The notes under the pieces were generated by a model that saw nothing but the letters and a program-made list of their open reading frames with translations, did no database searches and had not been told where the DNA came from. From CAVTRI01 sp963737075 (GTDB taxonomy: Bacteria > Actinomycetota > Acidimicrobiia > Acidimicrobiales > Palsa-688), in NCBI GenBank assembly GCA_963737075.1, contig CAVTRI010000002.1:1488001-1552000 (forward strand): a stretch of DNA of 64,000 nucleotides, written 5' to 3'. Positions 44,827 through 51,431 of the stretch are shown piece after piece (the first letter of the stretch is position 1; each line of letters begins with the position of its first letter). Position numbers and translations under genes: made by a program.

Positions 44827-45660
44827 GTGAGGCCATTGATCAAGATCGAGAAGCTCGGAGACACGGTGGGAGCGGAAGTGATCGGCGTCGATCGCGACCG
44901 CCTGCTGCAGGACGAAGAGCTCCCCCAGGCCTGCTTACAAGTCCTCGAGGACAACGGGGTTCTCGTGTTCCGGAAGGTGCACCTCGATGACGAGGCGCAC
45001 GTGGCGTTCTGCCGGCGCCTCGGCGAGATTCACGTATACCCCAGCCATCCTATTCCGGAGATCAGCGTGGTGAGCCTCGATCCATCGAAGACCGCGATCG
45101 CCGAGTACTACAAGGGCACCTTCGACTGGCACATCGACGGCACGACCGACGAGATCCCGAACAAGGCGACGGTGCTCACCGCCCACGCCTTGTCCGAGGA
45201 TGGCGGGCAGACCGAGTTCGCCAGCACCTACGCGGCGTACGACCGGCTTTCCGACGACGAGAAGGAGGCATACGGCAAGCTGCGGGTGCTGCACAGCTTC
45301 GAGGCGCACCAACGTCGCACCCATCCGAACCCGACGCCGGAGATGGAGGCGTACATGACGAGACTGCCCAAGCGCGAGCATCCCCTCGTTTGGAGCCATC
45401 GGTCGGGGCGCAACTCGCTGGTGCTCGGGGCCACGGCGTCGCACGTGGTGGATTGGGATCTCGAGGCCGGTCAGCGACTCCTCGGTGAGCTGCTCGACCG
45501 GTCGACCGCGTCCGGCCTGGTGTACGAGCACGAGTGGTCCTTGGGCGACACCGTCATTTGGGACAACCGTGGTGTGCTGCACCGGGTACGCCCCTATGAC
45601 GCGGCGTCGCCGCGCGAAATGCACCGAAGCACCATCCTCGGGGACGAGCCGATTCAGTAG
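44827..45660 (+). CDS. TauD/TfdA-type Fe(II)/2-oxoglutarate dioxygenase
   Basis: A 277-residue enzyme. The iron-binding facial triad is visible: FDWHIDGTTD gives His102 and Asp104, and RGVLHRVRPYD gives His252. The 2-oxoglutarate-binding Arg is in REMHRSTILGDEP. The N-terminus IKIEKLGDTVGAEVIGVDR is family-typical. It would hydroxylate a carboxylate- or sulfonate-bearing substrate, often releasing a side group. The GTG start has a poor ribosome site; a TTG four codons in is the alternative. An internally deleted relative lies at 47298, and both carry the same upstream palindrome. Confidence 0.92.
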   Translation: MRPLIKIEKLGDTVGAEVIGVDRDRLLQDEELPQACLQVLEDNGVLVFRKVHLDDEAHVAFCRRLGEIHVYPSHPIPEISVVSLDPSKTAIAEYYKGTFDWHIDGTTDEIPNKATVLTAHALSEDGGQTEFASTYAAYDRLSDDEKEAYGKLRVLHSFEAHQRRTHPNPTPEMEAYMTRLPKREHPLVWSHRSGRNSLVLGATASHVVDWDLEAGQRLLGELLDRSTASGLVYEHEWSLGDTVIWDNRGVLHRVRPYDAASPREMHRSTILGDEPIQ

Positions 45661-45666
45661 CAGTCG

Positions 45667-45963
45667 TCAGCCGCGGTCGGTAGGAGCAGCGACCGACGGC
45701 GTGCACGCGTCGCGAAGCGTGCGCCGCAACACCTTTCCAGACGGCAGTCTGGGAACAACGTCGAACTCCGGTCGGTTGGCAGTCATGACCGCCACACGCT
45801 GGCCGGCGCTGACGCCCCGAGCAGCCAGGTGGCGCGCGAACGCGTTGCTCATCCCGTCGAGGTCTCTCCAGGACCAGCAGCCATTCGCCGCGAGGAGGGC
45901 GGGACGGTCGCCGAAGCGGTCCGCCGCCCGTTCGAGGCCTTGGTGCATCAGTCCTGCTCGCAT
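45667..45963 (-). pseudogene. AMP-forming acyl-CoA synthetase reduced to its two ends
   Basis: The ATG start gives a normal ligase N-terminus: GLMHQGLERAADRFGDRPAL, ANGCWSWRDLDGMSNAFARH and LAARGVSAGQRVAVMTANRP. After EFDVV it passes in frame to the C-terminal signature LPSGKVLRRTLRDA, which holds the catalytic Lys of the ANL superfamily. About 400 residues between, including the P-loop-like YTSGTTG motif, are gone. The frame is intact, so a peptide of about 98 residues could be made, but it cannot be a ligase. It is divergent from the carboxymuconolactone decarboxylase-like gene, with the operator between. Confidence 0.78.
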
Positions 45964-45972
45964 GCGTAGATG

Positions 45973-45984
45973 TAAAGTACTTGA
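45973..45984. promoter_or_regulatory. Putative operator TAAAGTACTTGA
   Basis: One mismatch from TCAAGTACTTGA. It lies in the short divergent region between the ligase relic and the decarboxylase-like gene, 17 bases before the latter's start. Confidence 0.5.
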
Positions 45985-46001
45985 CGTCGAGGGAGGACGC
46001 A

Positions 46002-46391
46002 ATGGAAGAGACAGCACAGCTGCGCGCCGCCCGAGCCATGCGGCGGGCGATGCTCGGCGACGCATACGTCGATCGCATGGCTGCCGAAGGCGCCGGAGAT
46101 CCCGTGGCCCAGGAGTTCCAGGACTACATCACGTCGTGGGCTTGGGGCGTCTGGGCCCGACAGGGTCCACTGTCACCGCGCGATCGAAGCCTCCTCGTGA
46201 TGGCGATGACTGCGGCACTCGGGAGAATGGAGGAGTTCTCTCTGCATGCCAGCAGCACGACCCAAACCGGCGTCAGCGACGAAGAGGTCGATGAGCTGTT
46301 GTTCCAAGTCGCTGCGTACTGCGGGGCGCCGGCCGGCGTCGCCGCCCGGCGCGCGGTCAGGGCAGTCCGGGCCGCCCGGGGGTCGGCATGA
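46002..46391 (+). CDS. Carboxymuconolactone decarboxylase-like protein
   Basis: A 129-residue all-helical protein: QFQDYITSW-type helix (EFQDYITSWAWGVWARQGPL), SPRDRSLLVMAMTAALGRME, HASSTTQTGVSDEEVDELL and AAYCGAPAGVAARRAVRAV. This is the PcaC/AhpD-like fold. The Gly-Ala-Pro after YC and the His are typical of the decarboxylase group, which lacks the AhpD C-x-x-C pair. The ATG follows GGGAGGA. The downstream dehydrogenase overlaps by ATGA. A second, longer member of the family is at 47689 behind the other TauD-type gene. Confidence 0.88.
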   Translation: MEETAQLRAARAMRRAMLGDAYVDRMAAEGAGDPVAQEFQDYITSWAWGVWARQGPLSPRDRSLLVMAMTAALGRMEEFSLHASSTTQTGVSDEEVDELLFQVAAYCGAPAGVAARRAVRAVRAARGSA

Positions 46392-47251
46392 CCTTCCGTA
46401 CGGTCGGATTTGTGGGTCTGGGCAACATGGGCTCGGTGCTGGCGGCGAACCTTGTTCAGGTCGGGCACTCGGTGATCGCACACGACGCTCTCGGCCCGGA
46501 GCGGGCGCCGGAAGGTGTTTCCTACGTGGACTCGGTTGCCGACGTTGCCCGGCAAGCCGAGGTCATCGTGCTCAGTCTTCCGGACGGTGACGCCTCTGTT
46601 GACGTTTCCAAACAAGTCATCGACGCCGCGGGGGGAATGGCCACATACGTGGTGGATACGTCGACGATCGGCGTGAAGGCGGCGGAGACCGTCGCTTCGC
46701 TCCTCGCCAGTGCCGGCCTCGCCTACGTGGACGCGCCCGTATCGGGTGGCGTCGCCGGCGCCCGGGCCCGCACCCTGGTCGTCATGTACGCAGGAACCGA
46801 CCACGCCTGCGACCAGGTGGAGCCGGTTCTGGTCGGGCTGAGCGACCGCCGCCACCGGGTTGGAGACCGGCCGGGGCTGGCACAGGCGCTCAAGCTGGCG
46901 AACAACTTCCTCTCGGCCACGGCCCTGGCCGCGACCAGCGAGGCCATCGCCTTCGGCCTCTCGGTTGGCCTCGACATGGGCACGATGCTCGAGGTCGTCA
47001 ACGGGGGGAGTGGCCAGAACACGGCCACCAGCGACAAGTTTCCCAATCACGTGCTGACCGGCCGCTATGCCGCCGGGTTCACCAACTCACTGATGAGCAA
47101 GGATCTGCTGCTCTATCTGCGGGCGGTTGAAGAAAGGGGTGGTGCCTCCTCGATCAGCTCGGTCGCGGCGTCGCTGTGGGAGCAGTTCGCGGCCACCGAG
47201 CCTGGTGTCGACTTCACACGCATCTTTCCGTTCATCTCCCGCTCGACATAA
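46388..47251 (+). CDS. 3-hydroxyisobutyrate dehydrogenase-like NAD(P) oxidoreductase
   Basis: A 287-residue beta-hydroxyacid dehydrogenase. The Rossmann motif GFVGLGNMGSVLAANLVQVG starts it. YVDAPVSGGVAGARARTLVV is the substrate-binding D-A-P-V-S-G-G loop, and LAQALKLANNFLSATALAAT carries the catalytic Lys of the N-x-x-K region. The start overlaps the decarboxylase-like gene (ATGA), giving a two-gene unit under the palindromic operator. The likely reaction is oxidation of a beta-hydroxy acid to its semialdehyde or ketone. The substrate is unknown. Confidence 0.9.
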   Translation: MTFRTVGFVGLGNMGSVLAANLVQVGHSVIAHDALGPERAPEGVSYVDSVADVARQAEVIVLSLPDGDASVDVSKQVIDAAGGMATYVVDTSTIGVKAAETVASLLASAGLAYVDAPVSGGVAGARARTLVVMYAGTDHACDQVEPVLVGLSDRRHRVGDRPGLAQALKLANNFLSATALAATSEAIAFGLSVGLDMGTMLEVVNGGSGQNTATSDKFPNHVLTGRYAAGFTNSLMSKDLLLYLRAVEERGGASSISSVAASLWEQFAATEPGVDFTRIFPFISRST

Positions 47252-47253
47252 TC

Positions 47254-47265
47254 TCTAGCACTTGA
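47254..47265. promoter_or_regulatory. Putative operator TCTAGCACTTGA
   Basis: One mismatch from the 44781 site, located 32 bases before the start of the deleted TauD-type gene and immediately after the previous stop. Confidence 0.5.
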
Positions 47266-47297
47266 CATTCTTCGTGAGCCTCCGTTAGCGTTACTCG

Positions 47298-47696
47298 ATG
47301 ACCGCGATCGCCAGCAAGAAGCTGGGGGAGACTGTGGGGGCTGAGGTCCTCGACGTCGACCGGGAGCGGGTCCTCGGTGACGACACGCTGCTCTCGGCGT
47401 GCCTGGACCTTCTCGAGGCGCACTGTGTCCTTGTATTCCACGGCCTTCATCTCCACGACGCGGCACAGGTCATGTTCTGGGGACGCGCGCTTCTCGACGA
47501 TCTCTTGGCCAAATCCACCGCGCCCGACCGGACCTACCGCTACCAGTGGTCAGTCGGCGACACCGTCATCTGGGACAACCGGGGGGTGCTGCACCCCGCC
47601 CACCCTTACGACCCCTCCTCGGCGCGGGATATGCACGGCACGACCCTGGTGGGCGACGAGCCGATCGAGGCGGCCATGGCGGAGTCTCGTGACTGA
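47298..47696 (+). pseudogene. TauD/TfdA-type dioxygenase with in-frame internal deletion
   Basis: The 132-residue frame starts like the full enzyme at 44827 (MTAIASKKLGETVGAEVLDV, CVLVFHGLHLHDAAQV). After MFWGRALL it passes directly to the C-terminus (DDLLAKSTAPDRTYRYQWSV, GDTVIWDNRGVLHPAHPYD, RDMHGTTLVGDEPIE). About 145 residues are lost, including the His-x-Asp iron ligands, so it cannot be a normal dioxygenase. The reading frame is kept and the upstream palindrome is present, so it may still be expressed. Its stop overlaps the GTG of the next gene. Confidence 0.8.
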
Positions 47697-48276
47697 CGGC
47701 GGACCCCGGCTGCCTCCGATCGAACGGGAAGACTGGGATGACGACATTCAGGATGCACTTACGCAGGGGAGCGGGGCCCTGCTCTCGGGCGACTGGCCGA
47801 ACGCGGTCAAGACCATGCTGTACCACCCTCGCCTCGCCGGCGCGTTTCTCGCGTACAACAGCGCCCTCCTCCGGGAGCCGGCGCTCGGCGGTCGGCTTCG
47901 GGAGCTTGTCATCCTCCGGGTGGCCTGGCGAACCGCGTCCACCTACGAGTGGTTGCAGCACGTCCGAATGTCGCCGAAATACGGAGTGAGCCTCGATGAG
48001 CTTGTGGCCGTGACGCGAGGCGCCGAGGCCGATGGCTGGGCGCCGCTCGAGGCCGCGCTCCTGGCCGCCACCGACCAGCTGCTCGATCGCTACTCGATCG
48101 ACGAGCAGACGTGGGGCCGCCTCCGAGCGCACCTCGACGAGCGGCAGTTGGTGGAACTGGTGTTCATGGTCGGCACGTACACGTGCCTGGCAATGGCGTT
48201 CAACAGCTTCAAGGTTGAGCCCGACCCTAATCTGCAGACGGTTGCCGCACCGGCAATGCCTCGAAAGGAAGAATAG
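47689..48276 (+). CDS. Carboxymuconolactone decarboxylase/AhpD-like protein
   Basis: A 195-residue helical protein: RLAGAFLAYNSALLREPALG, GRLRELVILRVAWRTASTYE, WLQHVRMSPKYGVSLDELV and LVELVFMVGTYTCLAMAFNS. The RELVILRVAWRT...YEWLQH pattern, with a His, is typical of the CMD family around aromatic and terpenoid catabolism. It lacks the redox C-x-x-C pair. The GTG start overlaps the deleted TauD-type gene by eight bases, and the Rieske oxygenase starts right after its stop, so the three are one transcript. Confidence 0.9.
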   Translation: MTDGGPRLPPIEREDWDDDIQDALTQGSGALLSGDWPNAVKTMLYHPRLAGAFLAYNSALLREPALGGRLRELVILRVAWRTASTYEWLQHVRMSPKYGVSLDELVAVTRGAEADGWAPLEAALLAATDQLLDRYSIDEQTWGRLRAHLDERQLVELVFMVGTYTCLAMAFNSFKVEPDPNLQTVAAPAMPRKEE

Positions 48277-49548
48277 ATGGCACGATTCTCCAAGCCGCTC
48301 GAAGGGAGTTGGACGGCCCACTATCCCGAGCTTGGTACCGAGCCGGTGTCCTATGAGGACTCGATCTCTCCTGACTTCTACGAGCTCGAGCGGGAAGCGA
48401 TCTTCAAACGGTCGTGGCTGAATGTCGGCCGCGTGGACCAGTTGCCCCGCAACGGCAGCTATTTCACCAAAGAGCTGCCGGTCGCGCGTACATCGATCGT
48501 CGTGGCGCGGGCCACCGACGGGCAGGTGCGGGCGTTCCACAACATCTGCCGCCATCGGGGAAACAAGCTGGTATGGACCGACTATCCGAGCGAGGAGACA
48601 AAGGGGTTCGCTCGCCAGTTCACGTGTAAGTACCACGGATGGCGGTATGACCTGACCGGCGCGTGCACCTTTGTGCAACAGGAGACCGAGTTTTTCGATT
48701 TGGACAAGGCCGACTACGGCCTCGTCCCGGTGCACTGCGACGTCTGGGAGGGGTTCATCTTCATCAACCTGGCCGAGGAGCCGGCACAGAGCTTGAGGGA
48801 GTTCCTCGGGCCCATGTTGCTCGGACTTGAGGGGTACCCGTTCGGGTTGCTGACGGAGCGCTTTTACTACCGATCCGAGGTGAAGGCCAACTGGAAGCTG
48901 TACATGGACGCCTTCCAAGAATTTTACCACGCGCCGGTGCTGCACGCCCGCCAGACACCGCCGGAGTGGTCACAAGCGGCCCAGCAGGCCGGATTCGAGG
49001 CGCCGCACTACCGGATCGACGGTCCGCACCGACTGGTGAGCACTGCGGGTATCCGGGCGTGGGAGCTGCGAGACGATCAGCGCAAGCCGATGGAAGGCGT
49101 TACCCGTAGCGGCCTGTTTGGACCATGGGACACGCCCGACCTGGGCATCGAGAAGATGCCGACGGGCCTCAATCCGGCCGGCTGCGATCCATGGGGACTG
49201 GACTCGTTCCAGCTGTGGCCCAACTTCACGATCCTGATCTGGGCCGGCGGCTGGTACCTCACGTATCACTACTGGCCGACGTCGCACAACAGGCACATTT
49301 TCGAGGGCACCCTGTACTTCGTCCCCGCCAAGTCTGCCCGGGAGCGGCTGGCGCACGAGATGGCGGCGGTGACGTTCAAGGAGTATGGCCTCCAGGACGC
49401 CAACACGCTCGAGGCCACACAGTCGATGCTGGAGTCGCGTGTGTTGAACAGCTTCCCGCTCAACGATCAGGAGATCCTGTGCCGGCACCTGCACAAGGTG
49501 GCGGCCGACTGGGTCGAGGACTACAAGCGGGAGCGGGCGGAGGTGTGA
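48277..49548 (+). CDS. Rieske non-haem iron oxygenase, alpha subunit
   Basis: A 423-residue ring-hydroxylating oxygenase. The Rieske 2Fe-2S site is CRHRG (Cys91, His93) and CKYHGW (Cys117, His120). The catalytic iron ligands are in MDAFQEFYHAPVLHA (His218 and His223), with the bridging Asp in the same segment and a late Asp expected near the end. It inserts oxygen into an aromatic, terpenoid or steroid-like substrate and needs a reductase; the KshB-like protein at 31307 is the best candidate in the window. The ATG follows AAGGAAGAAT. No beta subunit gene is seen. It is the third gene of the unit that starts at 47298. Confidence 0.93.
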   Translation: MARFSKPLEGSWTAHYPELGTEPVSYEDSISPDFYELEREAIFKRSWLNVGRVDQLPRNGSYFTKELPVARTSIVVARATDGQVRAFHNICRHRGNKLVWTDYPSEETKGFARQFTCKYHGWRYDLTGACTFVQQETEFFDLDKADYGLVPVHCDVWEGFIFINLAEEPAQSLREFLGPMLLGLEGYPFGLLTERFYYRSEVKANWKLYMDAFQEFYHAPVLHARQTPPEWSQAAQQAGFEAPHYRIDGPHRLVSTAGIRAWELRDDQRKPMEGVTRSGLFGPWDTPDLGIEKMPTGLNPAGCDPWGLDSFQLWPNFTILIWAGGWYLTYHYWPTSHNRHIFEGTLYFVPAKSARERLAHEMAAVTFKEYGLQDANTLEATQSMLESRVLNSFPLNDQEILCRHLHKVAADWVEDYKRERAEV

Positions 49549-49551
49549 GAC

Positions 49552-49887
49552 ATGGCTGATGCGTTGTTGCCGGCTCAGTTCGCGGAGCTGGAGCCGTTCG
49601 CGAGCAAGTGGTCCCTGGCTACTGAGGCCGAGCGGTTCACCACCCGGCTGAACAGCTCGATGGAGGAGATGCAGGCGTTCTACGACGCCATCGTGCCTCG
49701 CGCCGAGGAAGCGATCGCCTACTGCGACCAGTTCCCCCTGGATGACCTCCCGCCCGAAGCCGTCAATCTGCTGCACCTGCTGTACTCCGTGGTCATGGTG
49801 TCGTTCCCGGTGGAGGCGTGGCGGCAGCCGCGCATTCCCGACACCGGCGCCACGTACCTCGATCTGGTCGAGGAGCCGGTGCCATGA
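49552..49887 (+). CDS. Small protein linked to the Rieske oxygenase
   Basis: A 111-residue acidic protein: FAELEPFASKWSLATEAERF, MEEMQAFYDAIVPRAEEAIA, YCDQFPLDDLPPEAVNLLHL and PVEAWRQPRIPDTGATYLDL. I recognise similar small proteins beside Rieske oxygenases in actinobacteria, but the function is unknown. It is not a beta subunit. It starts three bases after the oxygenase stop and overlaps the amidohydrolase by ATGA, so it is firmly part of the operon. An assembly or substrate-binding role is an inference. Confidence 0.75.
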   Translation: MADALLPAQFAELEPFASKWSLATEAERFTTRLNSSMEEMQAFYDAIVPRAEEAIAYCDQFPLDDLPPEAVNLLHLLYSVVMVSFPVEAWRQPRIPDTGATYLDLVEEPVP

Positions 49888-51128
49888 GCGACCTCACGGT
49901 CGTTCGGGCAGACCGGTGGGTGGACGTCGCCAAGGGGGAGGTGCTGTCGCCCGGGGTGATCGTGGTCGAAGACAACCGGATTGTCGACATCGGCGAGTCT
50001 GAAGTCCCGGCAGGCGCGAGGGTCGTCGATCTGGGCGAACTGACGCTGCTTCCCGGCCTGATGGACATGGAGCTCAACATGCTCATCGGCGGGCCGGGCG
50101 GGCCGTCCGGCCTCCCGGATCCCATGCACGGGGTCAAGGACTCTCCGGTGTTCCGAACCCTGCGTGGGGTCGTCAACTGCCGGACGACGCTCAGGGCCGG
50201 GTTCACGACCGTGCGCAACCTGGGCCTGATGGTGTACACGGCCGGCTTCGTGCTCGACGTGGACCTCGGCAAGGCGATCGACCTCGGTTTCTTCCCCGGC
50301 CCACGGATCATCTCCGCCGGCCACGCCATCACCCCGACCGGCGGGCATCTGGATCCGACCATGTTCCAGCGGCTGGCGCCGACGATCATGCCCCAGTCGG
50401 TGGAGCAGGGGATTGCCAACGGAGTGCCCGAAGTGCGCAAGGCGGTCCGTTATCAGATCAAGTACGGGGCGGGGGTGATCAAGATCTCCGCATCGGGCGG
50501 CGTGATGTCGCACAGCACCGCGGCCGGGGCGCAGCAGTACTCGGACGAAGAACTGGCGGCCATCGTCGACGAAGCCCACCGAGCCGGCGTCCGGGTGGCG
50601 GCCCACGCCCACGGCGACGCCGCGATCCGGGCGTGCGTACGGGCGGGGGTCGACTGCATCGAGCACGGATCGCTCGCCAGCGACGACACCATCCAGATGA
50701 TGGTCGACCACGGAACCTTCCTGGTCCCAACGAGTTATCTGGCTGAGGGCCTGGCGGTCGGGCGGGCCGCCCCCGAGTTTCAGAAGAAGGCGGCCGAGAT
50801 CTTTCCTCGGGCCAAGCAGATGCTGGGCAAGGCGATCAAGGCGGGCGTGAAGATCGCGTGCGGCACCGACGCTCCCGCCATCCCTCACGGGGAAAACGCC
50901 AAGGAGCTGTGGGCGATGGTCGACCGGGGCATGACCCCCATGCAGGCCCTGCAAGCGGCCACCATGACCAGCGCCGAGCTCATCGAGCGCCATGACGACC
51001 TTGGCCAGCTCGCCCCCGGGTATCTCGCCGACGTGATCGCCGTGCCGGGCGACCCCTCCGAGGACATCACCGTCACCCAGGATGTCCGCTTCGTCATGAA
51101 GGACGGCGAGATCTACAAAGCACCGTAG
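49884..51128 (+). CDS. Amidohydrolase (imidazolonepropionase-like) lacking the H-x-H motif
   Basis: A 414-residue protein. The N- and C-terminal small domain strands (VVRADRWVDVAKGEVLSPG, GYLADVIAVPGDP) frame a barrel with the carbamoyl-Lys region AGVIKISASGGVMSH, the His ligands in RVAAHAHGDAAIRACVRAGV and CIEHGS, and the catalytic Asp in KIACGTDAPAIPHGEN. The first metal motif, normally H-x-H after LPGLID, reads LLPGLMDMELNMLIGGP, so both His are replaced by Glu and Asn. A one-metal enzyme or altered metal site is possible. It ends the Rieske operon and starts by ATGA overlap. Confidence 0.85.
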   Translation: MSDLTVVRADRWVDVAKGEVLSPGVIVVEDNRIVDIGESEVPAGARVVDLGELTLLPGLMDMELNMLIGGPGGPSGLPDPMHGVKDSPVFRTLRGVVNCRTTLRAGFTTVRNLGLMVYTAGFVLDVDLGKAIDLGFFPGPRIISAGHAITPTGGHLDPTMFQRLAPTIMPQSVEQGIANGVPEVRKAVRYQIKYGAGVIKISASGGVMSHSTAAGAQQYSDEELAAIVDEAHRAGVRVAAHAHGDAAIRACVRAGVDCIEHGSLASDDTIQMMVDHGTFLVPTSYLAEGLAVGRAAPEFQKKAAEIFPRAKQMLGKAIKAGVKIACGTDAPAIPHGENAKELWAMVDRGMTPMQALQAATMTSAELIERHDDLGQLAPGYLADVIAVPGDPSEDITVTQDVRFVMKDGEIYKAP

Positions 51129-51159
51129 GCGCGCTCGTTTGGTTGGCGCGATCCTGCGT

Positions 51160-51430
51160 ACTTTTGCGAGTTGTTTGCTTTCCGCGGCGAGCTTCTACGA
51201 CAAGTCGCGCACATACGCGCGATAACTCGTGAATGTTCCGGCCGCGGCGCCAACAACTCGCAGAAGTTCGTGACCATCGCAGGGTTCGTCCGCCCCGGCC
51301 GCGGCCCCAACAACTCGCAAAAGTTCGGGACCATCGCAGGATTCGCCCAAAAGGCCACGGCCCCAACAAGTCGCAAAGGCCGCCGCCCCAACAACTCGCA
51401 AAAGGCGGCGGCCGCCAACAACCCGGAAAA
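51160..51430. repeat. Repeat-rich intergenic region with caacaactcgcaaaa units
   Basis: CAACAACTCGCA-type units occur at 51251, 51308, 51364 (one change) and 51389, with a weak copy near 51415. The first two sit inside a 57-bp direct repeat that includes ACCATCGCAGG and TTCG. An inverted copy, ACTTTTGCGAGTTGTTT, lies at 51160, so the region can fold into a long stem. It separates the Rieske operon from the convergent GH3 gene and may help end transcription. Confidence 0.7.
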
Positions 51431-51431
51431 T

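Noticed and set aside
49552..49887. Beta subunit of the Rieske oxygenase
   Set aside because: Too short, and it lacks the SnoaL-like fold pattern expected of ring-hydroxylating beta subunits.
51251..51430. Possible CRISPR array
   Set aside because: Spacing between units is irregular (57, 56, 25 bases), the 'spacers' are themselves repeated, and no cas genes are present.
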